Positions 7,735 to 16,574 of a stretch of DNA of 31,237 bases are shown in pieces. Within the stretch, counting starts at the first letter, position 1; every line of letters starts with the position of its first letter. The notes under the pieces were generated by a model. It was not told where the DNA came from. It was given only the letters and a program-made list of their open reading frames with translations, and searched no databases. The stretch is from an uncultured Muribaculaceae bacterium (lineage in GTDB: Bacteria > Bacteroidota > Bacteroidia > Bacteroidales > Muribaculaceae): contig CAJUAF010000028.1 of NCBI GenBank assembly GCA_910584365.1, positions 1 to 31,237 of the forward strand, read 5' to 3'. A program made the position numbers and the translations under genes.

Positions 7735-10700
7735 TCAGGACGGGGAGTCCTGGATGGTCCGCAGATAGTCGGAAGGAGTCATATTGAATTCATCGCGGAA
7801 GCACTGGCGGAAATTACCCATGCTTCCCATACCTACCATCATCGAAATCTCGGATACGGTGTATTTTCCGGTGCGAAGAAGTTCGGCGGCGCGTCGTGCG
7901 CGGTATTTGCGTATCAGCTGCGCCACGGACAACCCCGTAATCGCCTTTATCTTACGGTAAAGAGTGGAATGAGACATACACATCTCCCCCGCTATGAAAC
8001 CTACGTCCAGACTGTCCCCCGCGATATTGTCATTTATGATTTTACCCACCCGGGCAAGGAAAGATTCGTCTGCGTCGGTAAGTTTCGATACGATAGGATT
8101 CTCCTGAGGATTTTCAACAACAGGCACATCGGGTTCGATGACAGCAGCACTGTCCGAGGTCCCGGCAATCTGCTTCTCAACCGTCATCGCCGCATAGCGG
8201 TGACGCGTAGCCAGGATATTACGCAGACGGGCAATCAGGACCTTTGAGGAAAAAGGCTTTACGATAAACGAGTCCGCCCCGCTCTCATACGCCTCCAGAC
8301 GCGCCTCCTCAGCTATCTTGGCAGTCACAATAACAATCGGGATATGGGAAGTATCAGGCGCTTCCTTAAGTTTCCTTACCATGTTCATGCCATCCATTTT
8401 CGGCATCATGACGTCCGTCACGATAATGTCCGGCATATTCTTCGCCGCTTTTTCCAACCCCTCGCTTCCGTCAGTGGCCGTGTCGACGATATAGCTTCCT
8501 TCCAGCAATCCGCTGACATAGGATAGAATATCAATGTCGTCATCCACCACCAGTACCCGCGGCATATCCGCCAGAGTCTCTTCGGCCTCTTCCTGCCGGG
8601 GAGTACTCTTCGTAGAGGCATCCGCTGAGGAAGCCGGATCGGTGCGCTGAGCCTCCGGGTAACGGTTCTCGGTCTGAAGTCTGAACCGGAACACCGAGCC
8701 TTTTCCAGGTTCGCTGTCCACAAAAATCTCCCCCTGGTGGAGATGCACGAGATTATAGACCAGCGCCAGGCCGATTCCTGTACCCAGTTGCCTCGAAGCA
8801 TTCGTGTTCCGGTAATAACGGTCGAAAATATGCGGCAGACTGCTGTGATCTATACCCAGTCCGGTATCGCTGACCGAAATCTCAGTGAAAGGCACCCCGG
8901 ATTCCGACGTGTGGAAAAGACGGAGTTCCACCTTTCCGGCGGCAGTGTATTTACAGGCATTCGACATCAGATTGTCGATTATGATGCTGACTGTCTCCCG
9001 GTCGAACCACAAGGTATAATCCCCCGGGGCAATCTCCGTGGAGATTGTCAGCGCCCGGTTGGTGTTCAGTTCCCTGTAACGCCGTCCGGCTTCCTCTACC
9101 AGAAGAGCCAGGTCGCTGTGACTTACATTTAGGTGACGGTTCTGGGTCTCGGTCTTGCGGAACTCCAGAATCGTATTGATGAGGTCAAGAAGCCTCAGCG
9201 CCGCCTTATGCACCATCCCGATTTTACCGGACTGGTCAGCGGTCAGCCGCGAGTCAGACTTCATATCCTCCAGCGGTCCGAGAATCAGGGTGAGAGGTGT
9301 ACGCAGCTCATGGGTTATATTGGTGAAGAAACGCAGCTTTTCGGCGTTGAGTTCCTTCTGATGCACACTGTTTTTACGCTCAAGCGCCAGGTCATACTCC
9401 AGGTCCAGACGCTTGCGGTAGAACCTCATACCGAACCAGAGCAATCCCACCGCCAGCAGCAGATACAGGAGCTTGGCATACCAGGTGGCCCACACCGGCG
9501 GCCTCACCTCGAAAGGCAACACCGTAACGGCATCCTTCGTCTGGTTCGGCACCGAAGCCCTGAGAACAAGCCGATACTTCCCGGGAGAAAGGTCACGCAT
9601 CAGGATTCCGCTTTCGGGAGTGGCCGGATACCAGCGGTCATCGATTCCCTCGACATTATATGACCAGACCACCGACGACGCCACCGAAGCGTCCAGGATG
9701 CCGAAGCCTACATTGAGCGTATTTTCCTTGTAGCTCAGTTCCAGCGATTCCCCCGGAGAGAATATCACCCGGTCGTCATCCCCTTGTTTTCCTCCGAACA
9801 CTTTTATATCGGTAATCACCGGAGCAGGCAGAGGAATCTCCGACGACAACAGACCGGGCTGGAAAGCGAACAGACCGTCGTGCGAACCGAAAACCACCGT
9901 CCCGTCCTGTCTGCGGGCCACGCATCCCCGCTGGAAATCCGAGGAATCAATGCCGTGCCCGCGGCTGAAAGTGCTGATTTTGCCGTCAGGCGACAGCATA
10001 CTGATACCGCCTCCCGTCGTCAGCCAAATGTTTCCCCCCGGGTCTTCCCATAGCGATTTTACGGAGTTGTCGGGCAGACCGTCCGCGACAAGATAGGTCT
10101 TCAGGACCTCCCCCGCCGCAGAGAAACATACAAGGCCGTCGCCGGTGGCGGCCCATATCTTTCCGTCATGGCTCTGAATAAGGTGATTGACCATGTTGGT
10201 CCGCAGATCTTTCCATGTCCCGAAAGTATGAATCTTATGAAATGCAGAATCATACACCGATATTCCGTTTCCGAACGAACCGACCCATATATTCCCGTCC
10301 GGGGTGACAAGAATAGACCTTATCCACTCGTCGTCTGTCTCCAGTCCCTCCGAGGCATACCTGACGGTGACTTTCCCCTCCGGAGAAATCTCCGCGAGTC
10401 CCCGGCCGGTACCAGCCAATACGGTTCCGTCAGGTTTCAGGGCGAAGCATCTTACATCGATAGCTCCCGGAATATCGGTCAGCGACAGATGGCCGTCCCG
10501 GTGTCTGACGGCCACATCCCCCCGGTAGGTTCCAATCCATATTTTACCGGCATTATCCCTAATGATGGCCAGGACAGCATCATCGCGCAAAGGCGCCGTA
10601 GCCGAGCTGACATTACCCGCATAGCGGTTCCCGATGAATATGTCCATCCCTTTGCCGTCGGTGCCGACATAAAGCGTGTCTCCCACACCGCAAAGCGACA

Positions 10701-11817
10701 TCACGGCATTGTCCGAAATCGGATTCCTGAAAGAGTCTTTCCGCCGGTTGATGACATGGCTGTCATAATGGCCGAGGATATTTACCCCGTCGCCGTAAGT
10801 GCCTATCCATATATTTCCGTAACTATCCTCAAAAACCGCGTGGATGGTCTTGTTGGAAAGATATACCCCTTCGTCGGGAGTCGAGCCGAAATTCCGGAAA
10901 GCGACATCTCCCGGAGAGCGCAGAAGATTTTCCGGTAAATTCAGAACACTTACACCGCCGTTCTCGGTCGAAATCCAGAGGCGGTCATCGTCTGACTGAT
11001 AAATATGATATACATTATCGGAAATAAGCGATTTGTCCGACGCCGCGTCATGGCGGAAAGTGGTGAACCGGCCGCTCTGGGCATCGAACAGAGCCAGTCC
11101 GCGGTCGGTGCCTACCCATACGTTTCCGTTCCGGTCGACAAGAAGCGCCCTGACGGCATTACCCGGCAACGAACCCGGGTCTTCCTCGCGGTGGCGGTAA
11201 TTCGTGATTTTCCCAGTGGCGGGATTCCAGACCGAGAAGCCGGCGTCGACGTGCCCCATATACACAGTGCCGTTGGCACCGGCCACTACGGTCCACAGCT
11301 TGTCATCCGGCCATTCCTTCATCGTCCGCTTATTATAATGTATGGCTTTTCCGTTGGAGCGGTCGATATAGTTGAGACCGTCGGTGTAAGTGGCGACCCA
11401 TGCGTTCCCGTCGGGCAAAGGATAGACGTCGGTCACTCCGTTGGATGACAGTCCGGAATTGTTTTCTCCGTAAACGAAATGGGTTATCTTATAGGTGTCG
11501 CAGTCGAGAATGTCGAGCCCGTGACGCTGCGTACATATCCAGATGGAATTCGACATCCGGTCGGATACTATGCGGTTGAGTTCATTGGCGGCAATCTCGC
11601 TGTTGCCGGTCTTGAACGGCCGGAAGCCGTCCCCCTCGAAACGGTTCAGCCCCGACTCGGTAGCGACCCAGACATAACCGTTGCGGTCCTGGGCAATCCC
11701 CATTATATAATTATTGGAAAGTCCGGCATCCGCTCCGAGCCTTATGACACGGGGTTCGCCCGCGAGACACGCGACCGGCAGCAGAATCAGAATCAACAGA
11801 ATTTTATAAATTTTCAT
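7735..11817 (-). CDS. Hybrid two-component system regulator (HTCS) of the PUL
   Basis: One-protein sensor-regulator of 1360 residues. In order: signal peptide or N-terminal helix (MKIYKILLILILLPVACLA); periplasmic Reg_prop beta-propeller repeats (many GxIWVGTxxGL-type repeats, about 22-690); a Y_Y_Y domain (about 695-765); a membrane helix (about 779-800); a HisKA domain with phospho-acceptor His836 in NITHELRTPL; a HATPase with N-box DNLMSNACKY and DTGLGI; a receiver domain (about 1086-1200) with phospho-acceptor Asp1135 in VTDVMMP; and an AraC-type helix-turn-helix at the C-terminus. Such proteins bind an oligosaccharide in the periplasm and activate the adjacent PUL. Here the ligand is probably a galacto-oligosaccharide, by context. 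The frame is open to 11877, but the promoter overlaps that start, so the ATG at 11817 is chosen. Confidence 0.95.
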   Translation of the reverse strand: MKIYKILLILILLPVACLAGEPRVIRLGADAGLSNNYIMGIAQDRNGYVWVATESGLNRFEGDGFRPFKTGNSEIAANELNRIVSDRMSNSIWICTQRHGLDILDCDTYKITHFVYGENNSGLSSNGVTDVYPLPDGNAWVATYTDGLNYIDRSNGKAIHYNKRTMKEWPDDKLWTVVAGANGTVYMGHVDAGFSVWNPATGKITNYRHREEDPGSLPGNAVRALLVDRNGNVWVGTDRGLALFDAQSGRFTTFRHDAASDKSLISDNVYHIYQSDDDRLWISTENGGVSVLNLPENLLRSPGDVAFRNFGSTPDEGVYLSNKTIHAVFEDSYGNIWIGTYGDGVNILGHYDSHVINRRKDSFRNPISDNAVMSLCGVGDTLYVGTDGKGMDIFIGNRYAGNVSSATAPLRDDAVLAIIRDNAGKIWIGTYRGDVAVRHRDGHLSLTDIPGAIDVRCFALKPDGTVLAGTGRGLAEISPEGKVTVRYASEGLETDDEWIRSILVTPDGNIWVGSFGNGISVYDSAFHKIHTFGTWKDLRTNMVNHLIQSHDGKIWAATGDGLVCFSAAGEVLKTYLVADGLPDNSVKSLWEDPGGNIWLTTGGGISMLSPDGKISTFSRGHGIDSSDFQRGCVARRQDGTVVFGSHDGLFAFQPGLLSSEIPLPAPVITDIKVFGGKQGDDDRVIFSPGESLELSYKENTLNVGFGILDASVASSVVWSYNVEGIDDRWYPATPESGILMRDLSPGKYRLVLRASVPNQTKDAVTVLPFEVRPPVWATWYAKLLYLLLAVGLLWFGMRFYRKRLDLEYDLALERKNSVHQKELNAEKLRFFTNITHELRTPLTLILGPLEDMKSDSRLTADQSGKIGMVHKAALRLLDLINTILEFRKTETQNRHLNVSHSDLALLVEEAGRRYRELNTNRALTISTEIAPGDYTLWFDRETVSIIIDNLMSNACKYTAAGKVELRLFHTSESGVPFTEISVSDTGLGIDHSSLPHIFDRYYRNTNASRQLGTGIGLALVYNLVHLHQGEIFVDSEPGKGSVFRFRLQTENRYPEAQRTDPASSADASTKSTPRQEEAEETLADMPRVLVVDDDIDILSYVSGLLEGSYIVDTATDGSEGLEKAAKNMPDIIVTDVMMPKMDGMNMVRKLKEAPDTSHIPIVIVTAKIAEEARLEAYESGADSFIVKPFSSKVLIARLRNILATRHRYAAMTVEKQIAGTSDSAAVIEPDVPVVENPQENPIVSKLTDADESFLARVGKIINDNIAGDSLDVGFIAGEMCMSHSTLYRKIKAITGLSVAQLIRKYRARRAAELLRTGKYTVSEISMMVGMGSMGNFRQCFRDEFNMTPSDYLRTIQDSPS

Positions 11818-11874
11818 GGCATTTATGAAATCGGAGGAGAGAGACTCGCGCGGAAGCCTCGTCAGTCCATAGTG

Positions 11875-11905
11875 CAAAATTAGTCATAAGATTGCTGAAA
11901 AACAA
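11875..11905 (-). promoter_or_regulatory. HTCS gene promoter
   Basis: On the minus strand TTG (11905-11903) is followed after exactly 20 nt by TAATTTTG (11882-11875). Transcription would begin near 11868, giving a leader of about 50 nt. Its position excludes the upstream ATG at 11877 as the real start of the HTCS. Confidence 0.75.
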
Positions 11906-11990
11906 TCCCTGAAGCCATTCCTGAGCGTTAATGCACGATTTTCGACCAATTGTGACGAATAACGGCTCCCTCCCCTACGTCTTCTTAAGA

Positions 11991-11998
11991 TAATTTTG
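11991..11998 (+). promoter_or_regulatory. PUL operon promoter, -7 element without -33 box
   Basis: TAATTTTG matches the -7 consensus 43 nt before the ATG of the first PUL gene. The -33 position (around 11967-11970) is C-rich and has no TTG or TTTG. This fits a promoter that needs an activator, presumably the divergent HTCS. The 85 bp between this element and the HTCS -33 box is the likely operator region, and it contains a loosely spaced CGTTA...TAACG pair. I could not define a binding site. Confidence 0.6.
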
Positions 11999-12010
11999 TG
12001 AAAGAATTTT

Positions 12011-12022
12011 TAACCTAACTTA
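12011..12022 (+). repeat. 12-nt leader motif TAACCTAACTTA, copy 1
   Basis: It lies 18 nt before the ATG of the first PUL lipoprotein and just after the predicted transcription start. The same 12 bases recur before two other genes of this locus (22297-22308 and 23294-23305). Its role is unknown; the position suggests translation initiation or the 5' end of the mRNA. Confidence 0.6.
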
Positions 12023-12040
12023 ATACCAACTCATTTTTCC

Positions 12041-13519
12041 ATGAAAATCAAACGATTCTTATGGTATGCCACTGGAGCCATCGTCCTGACCCTGGCTTCG
12101 GCATGCAGCGATGACAAGGAAGAGTGGCCCACGACCGACGGCGCTATGCCGACTCTCAGGATGGCCTCCACTCTTGTCGGAAGCCGACCGGGCAGTACAT
12201 TCCACCTGAAAGGGAATGTCACCGACGCCGACGGCATCAGTACAATCTCTCTGAGCTGTCCGTCGCTCTATCTCGACAAGGTTATCGACATCCCCGCCAT
12301 TTACGGCGAACCTCTCAAGAGCTATGAACTGGACTACCAGGTCGCAGTCGACGCCAAGGAGGCCGGTGACATCTTCAAGGTGCTGGTAACCGTCACCGAC
12401 GTCGCCGGCAATTCCGTGTCCGAGACCGTAACGGTCGATCTTGAAGGCGACGTCGAGGCTCCGGTCTTCGCAGTGGCTCCCGACAAAGAAACGTTCGTGG
12501 TGCTGACCGGCGATCAGGCTGTACTCGAACTCAACTTCACCGTCCGCGATGACCGCGAACTCGCCGAGGTAACCGCCGGTATCGAGAACGTCTGGACCAA
12601 GACCGTCACCGAATTTTCCGTTCCCGGAGAATACACCTTCAGCGAAGCCGTGAATCTTCCCCCGGCCAACGGCGACTACACTCTTCGCCTGACCGCCGTC
12701 GACACCTGGGGCAACCAGACCGTCAGCGAGTCGACAATCCATGTCAGCGACACTCCCGACTATCCCCGCCTCTGGCTCGCCGACGTGAAGACCACCGCCG
12801 AACTCAACAGCGATGTCATGGGTGTGCCGATGCTGATTGACCGCGTGGCTCCTTATAAATATGAAGCCCGCTACTACAACGAAAAAGCCGGCACGGAAAT
12901 CTACTTCCTCCCCCAGCGCACCGACTTCCTCCCCACACGCTTCGGTCTTGACCCGGCGGATCTCAACAGAATCTCCGCTGACCCCGCCGAATCCCGTCCG
13001 TTCGTCCTTGACCAGGAAAAGGTATATTACCGGATTACCCTCGACCTAATGACCAAGGGGTACACAATCTCGACCTACTCCGTCGAGGACGCCATCGACC
13101 CCATCCCCCACGCGTTCGGTTCGGAAAGCATGGACTTTCATGAAAACGGCGAATCATACGTGGAATTCTGGTTCGGCTACACCACCTCGGGTCCCCAGGA
13201 CATCATGAGATTCGTACAGGATCCCGACAATCCCCACCGTTTCTGTCTTCCCGAGCCTCTGACCCTCTCGGCCGGACGCCATTCGGGATTCATCATCCAT
13301 AACTATCACTCCGACGGATGGTGGAACTACTGCACCTGGCGTGCCGATGACGAGCAGGATCCCGAAACCGTGGATTATTACGGTAAGTTCAAGAATCCCG
13401 AATGGAACGGCAAAATAGCCTCCGACTACTGGTTCAAGCCCCTGATCCCGGCCGACGGAGAATATATGCTCTACTTCGACGCCCATCTCGAAAGGATGAA
13501 AATAGTACCTGTACGCTAA
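12041..13519 (+). CDS. PUL surface lipoprotein, candidate glycan-binding protein
   Basis: The 492-residue product has a lipoprotein signal peptide with lipobox LASAC (Cys22), followed by SDDKEE, an acidic stretch of the kind that directs Bacteroidetes lipoproteins to the cell surface. The body appears to hold two Ig/cadherin-like domains (about 37-135 and 140-235, with motifs such as VTDADGIS and VDTWGNQTVS). A larger aromatic-rich C-terminal region follows (WWNYCTWRADD, DYWFKPLIP), like those of SusE/F-type or other surface glycan-binding proteins. No catalytic motif was recognised. It is first in the operon, 18 nt before SusC, whereas binding proteins more often follow SusD. The function is inferred from context. 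Confidence 0.75.
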   Translation: MKIKRFLWYATGAIVLTLASACSDDKEEWPTTDGAMPTLRMASTLVGSRPGSTFHLKGNVTDADGISTISLSCPSLYLDKVIDIPAIYGEPLKSYELDYQVAVDAKEAGDIFKVLVTVTDVAGNSVSETVTVDLEGDVEAPVFAVAPDKETFVVLTGDQAVLELNFTVRDDRELAEVTAGIENVWTKTVTEFSVPGEYTFSEAVNLPPANGDYTLRLTAVDTWGNQTVSESTIHVSDTPDYPRLWLADVKTTAELNSDVMGVPMLIDRVAPYKYEARYYNEKAGTEIYFLPQRTDFLPTRFGLDPADLNRISADPAESRPFVLDQEKVYYRITLDLMTKGYTISTYSVEDAIDPIPHAFGSESMDFHENGESYVEFWFGYTTSGPQDIMRFVQDPDNPHRFCLPEPLTLSAGRHSGFIIHNYHSDGWWNYCTWRADDEQDPETVDYYGKFKNPEWNGKIASDYWFKPLIPADGEYMLYFDAHLERMKIVPVR

Positions 13520-13537
13520 CTCTGAGATTCACCTAAA

Positions 13538-16500
13538 ATGATACGATATATAATTTCATTGTGCCTTCTCCTGACAACAATGGCCGCAGGAGCGCAGCTG
13601 AAAATCAGCGGCACAGTATATGACCCTTCGGGGGACCCCCTGATCGGAGCCAGCATCCTGGCCTCAGGCTCCAACGGCACGACCACCGACATCGACGGCC
13701 ACTACACCATCACCGCCGATCCCAAAGGCACCCTGACTTTCTCCTACGTAGGCTTCGAGCCCCAGAAAGTGGAAATCCAGGGACGCCAGACCATCGACGT
13801 CACCATGAAAGAGAACTCCGCCGTCCTTGACGAAGTAGTGGTGGTGGGTTACGGCGTAGTCAAGAAAAGTGACCTGACCAGCTCAATCTCCACCGTCAAA
13901 GGGGAAAAAATCACCGAGGTTACCACCGGTAACCCCATGGACGCCCTCCAGGGTAAGGTCAACGGTGTGCAGATTTCTTCAGGCGGCGGTCCGGGCACTG
14001 CGCCGAAAGTAATCATCCGCGGTATCACCACCGTCAACGGAAGCGCTCCTCTCTATGTAGTCGACGGTATCCCCATCGGCACGGACATCAACTTCCTCAA
14101 CACCGGCGACATCCAGTCGATGGAAGTCCTCAAGGACGCCTCCGCCTGTGCCATCTACGGTACCCGAGGTTCCAACGGTGTGATTCTCGTCACCACCAAG
14201 AAAGGTGCCGAAGGGAAGCCCCAGTTCAACTTCGCTGCATCCGTCGGATTCCAGACCCTGAAGAAGCCCTCGATCGCCAACGCGGCCCAGTATGAACAGG
14301 CTTACAAGGCCCGCTACATCAACGACGGCACAACCCCCATCTGGAACAGCCCCAAATCGGGCTACACCGCCGGCGAAGGCACCGACTGGTGGGACGAAGT
14401 GGTAAACAAGACCGCCATGATCCAGAACTATCAGTTCTCCGTCTCGGGCGGAACCAAAAACTATGTCTACAACCTCAGTGTCGGTTACTTCCGCAATGAA
14501 TCGCAGTTCGATTACGGCTACTGGGACAAACTCAATATCCGCCTCAACACCGAATATACTTTCAACAAGTATGTCAAGGCCGGTCTCGACATGGCTCCCC
14601 GTATGGAAAGCTGGGACGATACCCCCGGTGATTTCGGCTCGATTATCGCGATGGACCCCACGACTCCCGTCTTCCGCACCGACGGTATCGTTGACCAGAA
14701 CCCCCTCAACAACTACCAGCGCAGCTACAACAACGCCGTCCACAATCCCGCAGGAAGCATCGCCCGCGCCAACGGTCACTCCCGCGAGTACGGTATGTTC
14801 CTGACCCCCTATATTCAGATAACTCCCCTCGAAGGACTCACCTTCCGCTCCCAGTTCGGCTTCAACGCACGCTTCCGCCGCACAGACGGTTTCTCTCCCA
14901 AATTCTCCATCGATCCCCAGGAGCAGAACGTCACCAACACCGCCAGCCGCCGCATGACCCAGAACACCGACTGGAACTGGACCAACACCCTCAACTATAA
15001 CCGTACCTTCAGCCAGAAGCATAACCTCACGGCAATGGTCGGTTTCACCGCCGAGAAATTCGCCGACTACTGGGTCTACGGTTCCCGCGACGCGATCCCC
15101 AGCAACAACGAAGCTCTCCACGAGGTACACGCCGGTACGCTCAACCAGAACTCCGACGGCAACACCTCCTACAACTCCCTGGTCTCCTACCTCGGACGCG
15201 TCATGTATAACTTCGACGGAAGATATTACATCACCGCCTCGGTCCGCGTCGACGGTTCCTCCAAGTTCGCAAAAGGGAACAAGTATGCCACCTTCCCCTC
15301 CGTCAGCGGAGCATGGCGCATCAGCAACGAACCCTTCATGCGCGGCCAGGATTTCATCGACAACCTCAAGCTCCGTCTGGGATGGGGCCGCGTGGGTAAC
15401 CAGAACATCAATTCCTCTGCCTACCTGACCCTGCTCGATACCCGCGACGTGGTCATCGGCGGCATCCGCATCCCCGGAACCACCATCTCCTCCGTAGGAA
15501 ACAACAAACTCAAATGGGAAACCGTCGAGGACTTCGACTTCGGTCTCGACGTCAGCGTCCTCAACTCCCGTCTCGACCTGACCTTCGACGTCTACCGGAA
15601 GAAATCCCACGATATGCTCTACAACAAGGAGAATATCCTCGCCCTGGGCTATCCCAACTGGAACGGCGCCGTAACCATGAACATCGGAAAGATGCAGGCA
15701 ACCGGATGGGAACTCTCCGTAAACTGGAACGACCGCGCCGGCGATTTCCGCTACTCCGCCGGTGTCAACCTTTCCGGAGTAAGGAACAAGGCCATCAAAC
15801 TCAGCGGCGACGGTCCCATTCTCTCTTCCGATTTCCGCATGGATAAGATTATCCGCAACGAGGACGGAGGTGAAATCAGCCGCTTCTACGGTTTCGTGGC
15901 CGACGGCCTCTTCCAGAACTGGACCGAAGTCTCCGCCCACTCCGACGAACACGGCAATCTCATCCAGCCCAACGCCAAGCCGGGCGACATCCGGTTCCGC
16001 GATCTCAACAACAACGGAACCATCGACGACGGCGACAAGACCTACATCGGACGCGGATATCCCAAGCTGATGATGGGCCTCAACCTCTCGCTGGCCTACA
16101 AGGACTGGGACTTCTCGACCAACTTCTACGGCACTTTCGGCAACGACGTCTTCAACACCGCCCGCACCCGCTATGCCGGCGCCAGCGGCGAGAACTTCCT
16201 GGGCGACGTCCTCGAACAGGCATGGCACGGCGAAGGAACCTCCAACAATATCCCCCGCCTGACGGCCACCGACCTCAACCAGAACTACAACCGCGTCTCG
16301 AGCTTCTACGTCGAAGACGGCTCTTATTTCCGCTGCAAGATGATGCAGATCGGCTATACCCTCCCGGCAAAACTCACCCGCGGGACCAAGCTGCGCCTCT
16401 ACATCTCGGCCCAGAACCTTTTCACCATCACCAAGTATTCCGGCATGGACCCCGAACGTCCGCAGAACGACGGCGACGCCATCGCTACCGGTATCGACTG

Positions 16501-16555
16501 GACTTCTTATCCTAACCCCCGCACTTTCCTCTTCGGGGTCGACTTCAAATTCTAA
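13538..16555 (+). CDS. SusC-like TonB-dependent outer membrane transporter
   Basis: The protein has 1005 residues: a signal peptide (about 1-19, ending AAGA); a carboxypeptidase-regulatory-like domain (about 21-95; ISGTVYDPSGDPLIGASI); the typical SusC segment LDEVVVVGYGVVKKSDLTSS near 97-116; a plug with APLYVVDGIPI and KDASACAIYGTRGSNGVILVTTKKG (motif split across about 170-220); and a long beta-barrel ending FGVDFKF. With SusD it forms the pedal-bin importer that takes oligosaccharides across the outer membrane using TonB. It is followed 19 nt later by susD. Codon use is strongly biased: TTA, CTA and TCA are absent from about codon 148 to the end, which leaves a long artefactual open frame on the opposite strand. 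Confidence 0.97.
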   Translation: MIRYIISLCLLLTTMAAGAQLKISGTVYDPSGDPLIGASILASGSNGTTTDIDGHYTITADPKGTLTFSYVGFEPQKVEIQGRQTIDVTMKENSAVLDEVVVVGYGVVKKSDLTSSISTVKGEKITEVTTGNPMDALQGKVNGVQISSGGGPGTAPKVIIRGITTVNGSAPLYVVDGIPIGTDINFLNTGDIQSMEVLKDASACAIYGTRGSNGVILVTTKKGAEGKPQFNFAASVGFQTLKKPSIANAAQYEQAYKARYINDGTTPIWNSPKSGYTAGEGTDWWDEVVNKTAMIQNYQFSVSGGTKNYVYNLSVGYFRNESQFDYGYWDKLNIRLNTEYTFNKYVKAGLDMAPRMESWDDTPGDFGSIIAMDPTTPVFRTDGIVDQNPLNNYQRSYNNAVHNPAGSIARANGHSREYGMFLTPYIQITPLEGLTFRSQFGFNARFRRTDGFSPKFSIDPQEQNVTNTASRRMTQNTDWNWTNTLNYNRTFSQKHNLTAMVGFTAEKFADYWVYGSRDAIPSNNEALHEVHAGTLNQNSDGNTSYNSLVSYLGRVMYNFDGRYYITASVRVDGSSKFAKGNKYATFPSVSGAWRISNEPFMRGQDFIDNLKLRLGWGRVGNQNINSSAYLTLLDTRDVVIGGIRIPGTTISSVGNNKLKWETVEDFDFGLDVSVLNSRLDLTFDVYRKKSHDMLYNKENILALGYPNWNGAVTMNIGKMQATGWELSVNWNDRAGDFRYSAGVNLSGVRNKAIKLSGDGPILSSDFRMDKIIRNEDGGEISRFYGFVADGLFQNWTEVSAHSDEHGNLIQPNAKPGDIRFRDLNNNGTIDDGDKTYIGRGYPKLMMGLNLSLAYKDWDFSTNFYGTFGNDVFNTARTRYAGASGENFLGDVLEQAWHGEGTSNNIPRLTATDLNQNYNRVSSFYVEDGSYFRCKMMQIGYTLPAKLTRGTKLRLYISAQNLFTITKYSGMDPERPQNDGDAIATGIDWTSYPNPRTFLFGVDFKF

Positions 16556-16574
16556 TCCATCGTAACAGACTGAA

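Noticed and set aside
11818..11877. Extended HTCS start at 11877
   Set aside because: The TAATTTTG -7 element overlaps this ATG, and the 20 extra residues would precede a normal signal peptide. The ATG at 11817 is preferred.
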